A stretch of 64,000 nucleotides of DNA, from NCBI RefSeq assembly GCF_000308815.1, contig NZ_BAFX01000088.1, positions 1-64,000 of the forward strand. Direction: 5' to 3'. The position numbers were made by a program, and so were the translations under genes. The notes under the pieces are model-generated. The model searched no databases. It was not told the origin of the DNA and worked only from the letters and a program-made list of their open reading frames with translations. The stretch is from Nocardia concava NBRC 100430. GTDB taxonomy: Bacteria > Actinomycetota > Actinomycetes > Mycobacteriales > Mycobacteriaceae. Shown piece after piece: positions 1-6,914 of the stretch (its first letter is position 1; each line of letters opens with the position of its first letter).

Positions 1-2
1 AG

Positions 3-476
3 GAGGGATTGGGCGGGGATTCGGCGGGGACACCGCCGCGGATCGCGGTCGTCACCGCGCACGCGTCGCTGGATCCGGAGAGCAAGCTGTTCACCGATAC
101 CGGGCCCAAGCCGATCATTCTCACCACCTCGACCGCGCCGTCCAATCGTGTGCAGCGGCTGCGGGACGCGGGGGCCGAGGTGATCATCGCGGGCGAGAGT
201 CAGTGCGCGGCCGAGACCATTCGTGAGGAACTGGACGGTCTCGGGCTCAGGCGGGTGCTGTGCGAGGGCGGGCCGTCGCTGTTCGGCGAATTCGTCAGCG
301 CGGGAGCCGTCGACGACCTCTGCCTCACCGTGTCACCGCAGCTGGTGGCCGGGACCGCGGGCCGAATCGCGGTGTCCCCCAAGGCCCTGCCCACCCCCAT
401 GTTCCCCCGCCACCTGCTGCTCGACGGCGACGGCACGATCTTGACCCGATGGGAACGCGCGCACACCCGAGGCTGA
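3..476 (+). CDS. RibD C-terminal-type pyrimidine reductase (5' truncated by window)
   Basis: The window opens inside this gene: the frame is already open at position 3 and the TTG at 9 has no ribosome site, so roughly the first 100 residues of a usual protein of about 250 residues lie outside. What remains is the C-terminal part of the RibD_C/dihydrofolate-reductase-like fold, which reduces a ribosylamino-pyrimidine of riboflavin synthesis with NADPH. The CEGGPS turn (visible residues 85-90) is typical of the family's cofactor site. Stand-alone actinobacterial versions lack the deaminase half; the M. tuberculosis homolog Rv2671 is known to have weak dihydrofolate reductase activity. The next gene downstream is the Rv2672-type hydrolase, the same pairing as in mycobacteria. 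Function in riboflavin synthesis is inferred from the family. Confidence 0.8.
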   Translation, partial: EGLGGDSAGTPPRIAVVTAHASLDPESKLFTDTGPKPIILTTSTAPSNRVQRLRDAGAEVIIAGESQCAAETIREELDGLGLRRVLCEGGPSLFGEFVSAGAVDDLCLTVSPQLVAGTAGRIAVSPKALPTPMFPRHLLLDGDGTILTRWERAHTRG

Positions 477-508
477 AACCGCGTGCCGGACCTGGCAGGC
501 TGTAGCGC

Positions 509-2071
509 ATGCGCTGGACTCGGGCCGCTCTGCTGGCGTCGACACTGTCGGTATTGGTGACCACCGCCTGCGGGGCGGGGCCGTCCAACCGGCCCGCGGT
601 CGCCGTGGAGAAACCGCATCAGGCCGGCGCGAATGTCACCACCACCGCGCCCGACGCCGTCCCGCCCGCGCCCGAGGTCCCCAAGACCGAGCTGGCCTGG
701 AAGGACTGCACCGCACCGACGTTCAGCCTGCTGTCGCTCGGCGCGCCGCCGCAGGGGCTGGTGCTGGAATGCGCCGAGTACACCACGCAGGTGGATGTCG
801 CCGGGAACGTGGCGGGCAACTTCCGCAACGCGGCCATGCGGGCGCGCTACGACCGGACGCCCAAGGACGCCGCGCCGCTGATCCTGACCTCCGGGTCCGA
901 TCGGTCCTCGACGGCGACCCTGGCCGGGCTGGCGGCCGGGAACGCGAGCGCGCTGCTGGCGGCGCGGCCCATCATCGCGGTGGATCGGCGCGGGATCGGC
1001 AGCTCACAGCCGGTGACCTGCATGACCGACCCGCAGCGCAAGATCATCGCCGACCAGGGCCAATTCACCCGCGGCGCAACCGATCCCGTGGACGCCATGA
1101 GCACCGCCGGACGCAATGCCACCGTCGCCTGCCTGGACTTCCTGGCACCCGCCCAGGCCACCTTCGACGCGCCGCACGCCGCCGACGACATCGAGCAGCT
1201 GCGCAAGCAGCTGGGGGTGGAGCACATCGCGCTGCTGGGCACCGGGACCGGGGCGAATGTGGCGTTGAGCTACGCGCGCAAGTACGGGCAGCATCTCGGT
1301 CGGCTGGTGCTGGATTCGCCGCAGGCCGTCGGGCTCGACGCCAACGGGCGGGCCGAGCAGAAGGTGAAGGGACAGGAGGCCGCGCTCACCGCGTTCGCGC
1401 AGCGCTGCTCGTCGCTGAACTGCTCGCTGGGAGCCGACCCGCGCGCGGCCGTCATCGATCTCGTGAATCGCGCCGGGGCCGGGCAATTCGGTGATCTCTC
1501 GGCGTCGGCCCTGGTCACCACGCTCAGCGGCTTCCTGGGCGACTCACGCACGCAAGGCAATCAGCAGGTCACCGAATTCGCCGACGCGCTGGCCGCCCTC
1601 GGCCGCGGCGACCGCGGCCCGCTCACCAACTTCACCCTGCGCGCCGCCTCCTCGGTGGCCAACGACGGCGAATTCGTCAACCGCTGCAGCGACAACCACG
1701 AACCGTCCACCCCCGACAAGGCCAAGGCCCTCGAATCCGCCTGGGCCACCCAATATCCGGTCTTCGGCAAGGTGGCCGCCATCGACCTGATGGCCTGCTC
1801 CGCCTGGCCCGCCGCCTCCCCCATGACCCTCCCCGACAAACTCGCCCTCCCCGTCCTCGTCATGGGCGGCAGCGCCGACCCCGTCGTAGGCCAGGACGGC
1901 CGCCCCACCGTCACCGGCGCCCTCGGCGCGGCCGGCGCCCGCACCGCCACCGTCGTCTGGCAAGGCTGGGGCCACCCCACCTTCGTCCACTCCGGCTGCG
2001 CCCAACAATCCCTCGCCGACTACCTCAAATCCGCCACCCTCCCCGCCGACGGCACCGCCTGCCCCGCTTGA
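509..2071 (+). CDS. Secreted alpha/beta-hydrolase, TAP-type, nucleophile replaced by Gly
   Basis: 520 residues. The N-terminus has a signal peptide ending in a possible lipobox (VTTAC, Cys21), so the protein is probably exported and perhaps lipid-anchored. An alpha/beta-hydrolase core follows (DRRGIGSSQP near 159-168) and then a TAP-like C-terminal domain rich in Cys, as in Streptomyces tripeptidyl aminopeptidases and M. tuberculosis Rv2672. The elbow that normally reads G-x-S-x-G reads G-T-G-T-G at residues 244-248, so the nucleophile position (246) is glycine. The Asp (GGSADPV) and His (WGHPTF) of the triad are still recognisable. Start: ATG 509, 32 nt after the ribD-like stop. Annotating it as an active protease would be unsafe; a binding role or another catalytic arrangement is possible. 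Confidence 0.85.
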   Translation: MRWTRAALLASTLSVLVTTACGAGPSNRPAVAVEKPHQAGANVTTTAPDAVPPAPEVPKTELAWKDCTAPTFSLLSLGAPPQGLVLECAEYTTQVDVAGNVAGNFRNAAMRARYDRTPKDAAPLILTSGSDRSSTATLAGLAAGNASALLAARPIIAVDRRGIGSSQPVTCMTDPQRKIIADQGQFTRGATDPVDAMSTAGRNATVACLDFLAPAQATFDAPHAADDIEQLRKQLGVEHIALLGTGTGANVALSYARKYGQHLGRLVLDSPQAVGLDANGRAEQKVKGQEAALTAFAQRCSSLNCSLGADPRAAVIDLVNRAGAGQFGDLSASALVTTLSGFLGDSRTQGNQQVTEFADALAALGRGDRGPLTNFTLRAASSVANDGEFVNRCSDNHEPSTPDKAKALESAWATQYPVFGKVAAIDLMACSAWPAASPMTLPDKLALPVLVMGGSADPVVGQDGRPTVTGALGAAGARTATVVWQGWGHPTFVHSGCAQQSLADYLKSATLPADGTACPA

Positions 2072-2361
2072 CTGTCCCGCCTCTCCGCGACTTCAGCGGG
2101 CGGCTGAGTGCCGTCGACCGTCTCGCATCCGTGCCGGCGGTTCGGATGCCGAACCTATTTTGGGCGTACCCGACGAGTTACCCCGACCGTTGCGAGATCA
2201 GTTGTCACGTTGGCATACGGAGAACCGATGGCGGCGGGTGTGGAGTGCGCTTGACGGGGTTGGGCATTCGGGGTTGATTAGGGGGCGGCGGGTGATCGCG
2301 AGTGGGCTGTACGCCACGCAACTCATTAGGCGGGTCGGCGTGGGTGTGAACGGGGGATTCG
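2072..2361 (+). other. Intergenic region with an unrecognised open frame
   Basis: 290 bp between the hydrolase and aftC. A plus-strand frame stays open from about 2103 into aftC and encodes a basic, Trp-containing stretch (for example RWHTENRWRRVWSALDG), but it has no convincing start, overlaps aftC and does not share the strong third-position GC of the neighbours. It may be a gene remnant or chance. No hairpin terminator or clear promoter was seen. Confidence 0.3.
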
Positions 2362-3663
2362 GTGTACCGTGCCCGAGTGTTCCTTCGACAGCTCGAGCCG
2401 CGGACCGCTCGCACTACCGCTGAGGTATTGAACTTTGCGCTGTGGCCGCTCGCGATCCTCACCGTGATACATCGGGTGTTCATCAATGCTGTCAACTATC
2501 ACGTCACCAATGACTTCACGCCGGTGTACAACGCCTCGCTGGCGTTCCTGAACCATCGCGCGGTGTACAACGCGAACTTCAACTCGACCGATCCGGCGTA
2601 TCTGTATCCGCCGAGCGGGACGCTGCTGATCTCGCCGTTGGCGATTCTGGATCCGGAGAAATCGCGGTGGGGGTTCATCCTCGTCAACGCGATCGCGCTG
2701 CTGCTGGCCTGGTATCTGCTGCTCAAGCTGTTCAACTTCACGCTGAACTCGGTGGCCGCGCCCGCGCTGCTGCTGGCCATGTTCGTGTCGGAGACGGTGA
2801 CCAACACCCTCGCCTTCACCAATATCAACGGGTGCCTGTTCCTGGCGATGATGGCCTACATCCACCTGCTGCTGAAGCGCAAAGACCTGTGGGCCGGTGT
2901 CGCTTTGGGATTGACCATCGCGGTGAAGGGCCCATTGACGGTGCCGCTGCTGCTGATTCCGCTGGTGCGCGGGCAGTGGAAGGTGTTCATCACCGCCCTG
3001 GGTATTCCGGTGGCGCTGAACCTGATCGCCTGGCCGCTGATCGTGGACTACAAGGAATTCTTCTCCCACACGCTGCCGTACCTGATGGAGGCGCGTGACT
3101 ACTTCAACAGCGCCATCGTCGGCAATGCCGGGTACTACGGTGTCGCGGAGTGGCTGACCTGGACCATTCGCATCGTGATGGGCGTGCTGGTCCTGATCTC
3201 GCTGTGGCTGCTGTACCGGTACTACCGCGAGGACGAGGTGTTCTACATCTGCAACACCTCCGGCATCCTGATCACCGCGGTCATGCTGCTGGGCTCGCTG
3301 GGCCAGATGTACTACTCGATGTTCCTGTTCCCCATGCTGCTGACCGTGGTGCAGCGAAACTCGCTGCTGCGCAACTGGCCCGCGTGGGTGGCGATCTTCG
3401 GATTCATGTCCTACGACAAGTGGCTCTCCGACCGCTGGCAGAGCATCGGCCGCGATCTCGAGTACCTGCGCACCACCTTCGGCTGGGGCCTGCTGCTCAT
3501 CGTGGTGTTCTGCGTGCTCGGCGACCGCTACCTGGCCGCCAAGCGCGAGGGCCGGCTCGAGACCGGCAAGTCGCTGGATCCGGCCTGGATGCACCCGGAA
3601 TGGACCGCCGACGACACCGAGCTCCCCGCCGCGCCCCGGACCAAGGCCGGCGTCGCGTACTAG
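2362..3663 (+). CDS. aftC: Arabinofuranosyltransferase AftC (GT87 family)
   Basis: 433 residues with many hydrophobic segments, a GT-C glycosyltransferase. In mycobacteria AftC adds alpha-1,3-linked arabinofuranose branches to arabinogalactan and lipoarabinomannan, using decaprenyl-phosphoryl-arabinose on the outer side of the membrane. The first extracytoplasmic loop holds the acidic NDFTPVY motif (near residues 50-56) where such enzymes keep their catalytic Asp, followed by a YPPSG motif. The length equals that of M. tuberculosis AftC (Rv2673) as I recall it, and its position between the TAP-type hydrolase and msrB matches. Start: GTG 2362 with a G-rich ribosome site about 7 nt upstream. 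The last ~35 residues are hydrophilic and likely cytoplasmic. The gene implies an arabinan-containing (mycolata-type) cell wall. Confidence 0.88.
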   Translation: MYRARVFLRQLEPRTARTTAEVLNFALWPLAILTVIHRVFINAVNYHVTNDFTPVYNASLAFLNHRAVYNANFNSTDPAYLYPPSGTLLISPLAILDPEKSRWGFILVNAIALLLAWYLLLKLFNFTLNSVAAPALLLAMFVSETVTNTLAFTNINGCLFLAMMAYIHLLLKRKDLWAGVALGLTIAVKGPLTVPLLLIPLVRGQWKVFITALGIPVALNLIAWPLIVDYKEFFSHTLPYLMEARDYFNSAIVGNAGYYGVAEWLTWTIRIVMGVLVLISLWLLYRYYREDEVFYICNTSGILITAVMLLGSLGQMYYSMFLFPMLLTVVQRNSLLRNWPAWVAIFGFMSYDKWLSDRWQSIGRDLEYLRTTFGWGLLLIVVFCVLGDRYLAAKREGRLETGKSLDPAWMHPEWTADDTELPAAPRTKAGVAY

Positions 3664-3666
3664 CGT
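3661..3666 (+). promoter_or_regulatory. -10 hexamer of a leaderless promoter (msrB)
   Basis: TAGCGT, overlapping the aftC stop codon, lies 6 nt before the msrB ATG; this fits transcription starting at the A of the start codon. Confidence 0.4.
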
Positions 3667-3672
3667 GGAGCC

Positions 3673-4128
3673 ATGAGTTCCGATGCTGATACCCCCGGGG
3701 ACGCGGGGCTACCCGCCCCGCGCATCCAGCTGACCCCGCAGGAATGGCGGACCAAGCTGACCCCGGACGAGTACCGCGTGCTGCGTGAGGCGGGCACCGA
3801 GCGGGCCTTCACCGGCGAATACACAGACACCGAGACCGAGGGCGTCTACTCCTGCCGGGCCTGCGGCACCGAATTGTTCCGCAGCAGCGAGAAATTCCAC
3901 TCGCACTGCGGCTGGCCGTCGTTCTTCGATCCGGCGAAATCCGATGCCGTGCTGCTGAAAGAGGACACATCCCTGGGCATGCGGCGCGTCGAAGTGCTGT
4001 GCGCGACATGCCACAGCCATCTGGGGCACGTGTTCGAGGGCGAGGGGTATCCCACGCCCACGGACAAGCGCTACTGCATCAACTCGATTTCGCTGCGTCT
4101 ACACCCCTCGGGCAGCGCAGCAGACTGA
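3673..4128 (+). CDS. msrB: Peptide-methionine (R)-S-oxide reductase MsrB
   Basis: 151 residues, a single MsrB domain that reduces the R-epimer of methionine sulfoxide in proteins. Two CxxC pairs (CRAC and CATC) form the structural zinc site, HCGWPSFF is the conserved substrate-side motif, and RYCINS holds the catalytic cysteine near the C-terminus. The length is normal for a stand-alone MsrB and there is no signal peptide, so it acts in the cytoplasm. It starts 9 nt after the aftC stop; a -10-like TAGCGT overlapping that stop suggests its own leaderless transcript besides read-through from aftC. The position matches Rv2674 of M. tuberculosis. Confidence 0.95.
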   Translation: MSSDADTPGDAGLPAPRIQLTPQEWRTKLTPDEYRVLREAGTERAFTGEYTDTETEGVYSCRACGTELFRSSEKFHSHCGWPSFFDPAKSDAVLLKEDTSLGMRRVEVLCATCHSHLGHVFEGEGYPTPTDKRYCINSISLRLHPSGSAAD

Positions 4129-4235
4129 GTCGCAGAAATATTATGGGGCGGACGGGATCCCGTGCATGCCCCGAATTCTGCGGGCAGGGCGGGCAGCGAT
4201 CATTCGGCGAACGCCCTGATCATTCGGACACAACT

Positions 4236-4266
4236 CGGGCCCGGTCGCAGTGCGCGGCCGGGCCCG
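4236..4266. terminator. GC-rich hairpin between convergent msrB and hemQ
   Basis: Perfect 9-bp arms CGGGCCCGG (4236-4244) and CCGGGCCCG (4258-4266), with a further CGC/GCG pairing inside the loop. There is no U-tract on either side. Placed between convergent genes it can serve both. Confidence 0.5.
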
Positions 4267-4274
4267 ATGTCGTG

Positions 4275-4316
4275 AACCGCCTTACGGCAGTATCGAAACG
4301 CCTTACGGCAGTGCGT
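4275..4316. repeat. 21-bp tandem duplication at the hemQ 3' end
   Basis: CGCCTTACGGCAGT occurs at 4278-4291 and again at 4299-4312, in two 21-bp tandem units. The second copy contains the hemQ stop codon, so the last codons and stop of hemQ are duplicated just beyond the gene. The reading frame is not changed. Confidence 0.7.
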
Positions 4317-4998
4317 TGATCAGCTGCTCGAGCTCGACGCGCGGACCGGTGAAGAACGGGATCTCCTCGCGCACATGGCGACGCGCCTCGGTGGCGCGCA
4401 GGTCGCGCATGAGGTCGACGATGCGGTGCAGTTCGGGGGCCTCGAAGGCGAGGATCCACTCGTAGTCGCCCAGGGCGAAGGAGGCGACGGTGTTGGCGCG
4501 CACGTCCGGGTAGTCGCGGGCGGCCTTGCCGTGGTCGGCCAGCATCTTGCGACGCTCCTCGTCGGGGAGCAGGTACCAGTCGTAGGAGCGCACGAACGGG
4601 TACACGCAGATGTAGTTGCCCGGCTCCTCACCCGCGAGGAAGGCCGGAATGTGGGACTTGTTGAACTCGGCGGGGCGGTGCAGGGCGGCCTGGCTCCAGA
4701 CCGGGTTGGAGATCTGGCCGAGTTCGGTGACGCGGCGGAAGTCGGCGTAGGCGGCCTGCAGGTCCTCGATCTTCTCGGCGTGCCACCAGATCATGAAGTC
4801 GGCGTCGGCGCGCAGGCCCGCGACATCGTAGATACCGCGCACGACCACACCGCGCTCCTCGAGCGATTCGAAGAAGGCCTTGGCCTCCTTGATCGCGGCC
4901 GCGCGATTGTCACCGAGCTCGCCGGGCTCCACCTGGAACACCGAGAACATGAGGTAGCGGATGGTGTCGTTGAGAGCCTTGTAGTCGAGTCGCGCCAT
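4303..4998 (-). CDS. hemQ: Coproheme decarboxylase HemQ/ChdC
   Basis: About 231 residues, chlorite-dismutase fold. In Actinobacteria this enzyme performs the last step of the coproporphyrin-dependent heme pathway, the oxidative decarboxylation of two propionates of coproheme to give heme b. Family marks include the redox-active tyrosine region CVYPFVRSYDWYLLP and the distal HGKAARDYP segment with the axial histidine. Two in-frame ATGs are possible (5007 and 4998); I chose 4998 (MARLDYKALN) because it agrees with the usual N-terminus and has a weak -10-like CACGAT 7 nt upstream. It points the same way as hemY and hemE, which lie downstream of the inserted TetR/PLP pair, and corresponds to Rv2676c. 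Confidence 0.93.
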   Translation of the reverse strand: MARLDYKALNDTIRYLMFSVFQVEPGELGDNRAAAIKEAKAFFESLEERGVVVRGIYDVAGLRADADFMIWWHAEKIEDLQAAYADFRRVTELGQISNPVWSQAALHRPAEFNKSHIPAFLAGEEPGNYICVYPFVRSYDWYLLPDEERRKMLADHGKAARDYPDVRANTVASFALGDYEWILAFEAPELHRIVDLMRDLRATEARRHVREEIPFFTGPRVELEQLINALP

Positions 4999-5059
4999 GG
5001 GACCCATCGTGCCATTGCGCGGTGAGGCGCCCGAAATGGGGCATGGCCGACACGGTGAT

Positions 5060-5734
5060 TCAGGTCTCGGGGTCGCTCTCTGCCGGGTTCAGGTCGCGGG
5101 CCCAGGAGTGGATGAGGCGGCGCAGGCCGTCGTGGAAAACCTCGTCGCTGGTGAGCAGTTCGCTGACCAGGTCCAGGTGGGTCGCCAGTTCCGGGTAGCG
5201 GTCCGGGTCGAGGGCGGCCAGGTCGGAGCGGACGCGCAGGCGGACCGGTTTGCGGTCGTGCTGGGCGACCAGGCCCGCGCAGCCGAGGGTGTAGAGGTAG
5301 CACTCGCGGTAGGCGCGGAAGGCGTCGCGGGGAGTCATGCCCTGGGAAAGGTTGTCGGCCACTTGGGGTTCGGTGAGGCGGGCCAGTAAACGCGGGCCCA
5401 GCCAGACGCGCGGGCCGCGCAGCATGACCAGGCCCGGATAACTGGTCAGCAGGTCATACCAGGCGACGAAGCGGCGTTCGGTGGCCTTGTCCCAATCGTC
5501 GGAACCGGCCGGGATTTCGGGCAGATCGTCGGCGAGCTGATCGGCCAGCAATTCGAGCAGGCCGTTGAAATCGCCTCCGCCCCTGCGCACCACGGTGGTG
5601 TGCGACACCCGCAGATGCGCGGCGATCGCGCGGAAACTCAGCTCGCCCGCACCACGGGTGGCGATGATGTCGAGACCGGAGCGGGCGATCGCCTCGGGAG
5701 TCGCCTCCTCCAACGACTTCGACTTCCTGGGCAT
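5060..5734 (-). CDS. TetR-family transcriptional regulator
   Basis: 224 residues. The N-terminal helix-turn-helix (ELSFRAIAAHLRVSHTTV, about residues 30-47) is TetR-like, followed by an all-helical ligand domain. The long open frame reaches much further upstream (to 6394), but the start is ATG 5734 (MPRKSKSLEE): a TACGCT hexamer lies 6 nt before it, and a perfect palindrome sits at 5748-5760. It is transcribed away from the PLP enzyme at 5789, so it probably represses both itself and that gene. The ligand is unknown. The pair interrupts the otherwise conserved hemQ-hemY neighbourhood and looks like an insertion. Confidence 0.88.
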   Translation of the reverse strand: MPRKSKSLEEATPEAIARSGLDIIATRGAGELSFRAIAAHLRVSHTTVVRRGGGDFNGLLELLADQLADDLPEIPAGSDDWDKATERRFVAWYDLLTSYPGLVMLRGPRVWLGPRLLARLTEPQVADNLSQGMTPRDAFRAYRECYLYTLGCAGLVAQHDRKPVRLRVRSDLAALDPDRYPELATHLDLVSELLTSDEVFHDGLRRLIHSWARDLNPAESDPET

Positions 5735-5740
5735 GCGTCC

Positions 5741-5746
5741 AGCGTA
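5741..5746 (-). promoter_or_regulatory. -10 hexamer of a leaderless promoter (TetR gene)
   Basis: On the minus strand TACGCT, then 6 nt, then the ATG at 5734. The TetR palindrome at 5748-5760 lies immediately upstream, well placed for autorepression. Confidence 0.5.
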
Positions 5747-5747
5747 A

Positions 5748-5760
5748 GTTACAGTGTAAC
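5748..5760. promoter_or_regulatory. TetR operator candidate
   Basis: Perfect palindrome GTTACA-G-TGTAAC in the 54-bp gap between the divergent TetR and PLP-enzyme genes. It is AT-richer than its surroundings and next to the regulator's -10 element, as expected for an autoregulated TetR operator. Confidence 0.7.
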
Positions 5761-5788
5761 CAAGCGGTAGATCGGCCCCAGCCCAGCG

Positions 5789-6757
5789 ATGAAAACGAAA
5801 GAAGCGCAAGTGCACCCGACATACGCCGACGTGACATCGGCCGCCGACCGTATCTCCGGCCACATCCGACCCGTGGTGGTCGCCCGGGCGGACGCCGACA
5901 CCGTCCCGGTGGCCGGCGAGGTCTGGTTCGCACTCGAACACATGCAGCACACCGGGACCTTCAAGGCGCGCGGCGCGGCCAATTTCGTACTCGCGCAGCG
6001 GGAACTGGGGCTGCTGCCCAAGACCGGCATCACCATCGCCTCCGGCGGCAACGCGGGCGTGGCGTGCGCGTGGGCGGCCCGCCTGGTCGGTTCCGCGGCC
6101 ACCGTCTTCCTGCCCGACCATGCGCCCGCCGTCAAGGTGGCTCGGCTGAAAGCCCTCGGGGCGCAGGTGCTCTGCGGCGGCGCGGCCTACGCCGACGCGG
6201 CCGCCGAATGCGAGCGGTATGCCCAGGCCACTGGCGCGCTGCGGTCCCACGCCTATGACGATCCCTACATCGCGGCCGGAGCCGGAACGCTGATGGAGGA
6301 GATCATCGCGCAACTGCCCGGGGTCGACACCGTCGTGGTGGCGGTCGGCGGCGCGGGGCTGCTGACGGGAATCACCGTGTCCGCCAACCACCATGGCGTG
6401 CGAGTGGTCGCCGTCGAACCCGAGACCTGCCGCGCGTTCAACGCCGCCCTCGAGGCCGGAGAACCCGTGGATGTGGGAGTCGACTCTGTCGCCGCCGACG
6501 CCCTAGGCGCGCGCCGAATCACCCCGATGGCACTCTCCGCGGCCGCCGCGGGCGACGTCATCTCGGTCCTGGTCAGCGACAAGCAAATCATCGCCGCCCG
6601 CCAAACCCTCTGGGACTGCCGCAGACTCGCCGTAGAACACGCCGCCGCCACCGCCCTGGCCGCGTTGCTCTCCGGCGCCTACGTCCCCTCCCCCGGCGAA
6701 CGCGTAGCCGTCATCATCTGCGGCGCCAACACCGACCCTTCCGACCTGGTCAGCTAA
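5789..6757 (+). CDS. PLP-dependent threonine/serine dehydratase-like enzyme (fold type II)
   Basis: 322 residues, tryptophan-synthase-beta-like fold. The internal lysine that binds PLP is in TGTFKARGA (near residue 58), equivalent to SFKxRGA of threonine dehydratases; the SGGNAGVA phosphate-side loop and the glycine-rich VAVGGAGLLTG loop are also present. There is no C-terminal ACT domain, so allosteric control by isoleucine is unlikely; the size resembles catabolic serine/threonine dehydratases or threo-hydroxyaspartate ammonia-lyases. The start at ATG 5789 leaves 54 bp to the divergent TetR gene with its palindrome, so induction by a substrate-like ligand is likely. The true substrate cannot be read from sequence. 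Confidence 0.82.
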   Translation: MKTKEAQVHPTYADVTSAADRISGHIRPVVVARADADTVPVAGEVWFALEHMQHTGTFKARGAANFVLAQRELGLLPKTGITIASGGNAGVACAWAARLVGSAATVFLPDHAPAVKVARLKALGAQVLCGGAAYADAAAECERYAQATGALRSHAYDDPYIAAGAGTLMEEIIAQLPGVDTVVVAVGGAGLLTGITVSANHHGVRVVAVEPETCRAFNAALEAGEPVDVGVDSVAADALGARRITPMALSAAAAGDVISVLVSDKQIIAARQTLWDCRRLAVEHAAATALAALLSGAYVPSPGERVAVIICGANTDPSDLVS

Positions 6758-6789
6758 CCCGCCGCCCGGGGCGAAGCCCTCCGTCCCCG

Positions 6790-6910
6790 CCCTCCGTCAT
6801 CCCGGTATGTTCCCTCCGTCATCCCGGCATGTTTTTGGCCGGGATCCACACTGCGATGGTGATGAACGGCGCGTGTGGATTCCGGCCAAGAGCACGCCGG
6901 AATGACGAGG
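6790..6910. repeat. Tandem 22-mer plus long inverted repeat between convergent genes
   Basis: Two tandem 22-bp units occupy 6790-6811 and 6812-6833 (CCCTCCGTCATCCCGG, one substitution between them). The second unit begins a long imperfect inverted repeat: left arm 6813-6851, right arm 6873-6910, matching at about 33 of 38 positions. The core reads CGTCATNCCGGC on one side and GCCGGAATGACG on the other. It fills the gap between the convergent PLP gene and hemY and can fold into a very long hairpin, so it probably ends both transcripts. It looks like a dispersed intergenic element rather than a simple terminator. Confidence 0.65.
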
Positions 6911-6914
6911 TAGG

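Noticed and set aside
2160..2423. 87-codon frame before aftC
   Set aside because: No start signal, overlaps aftC and no recognisable family; noted as a possible remnant only.
5060..6394. TetR frame extended to 444 codons
   Set aside because: The extension is antisense to the PLP enzyme and would place the operator inside the gene; ATG 5734 has a promoter.
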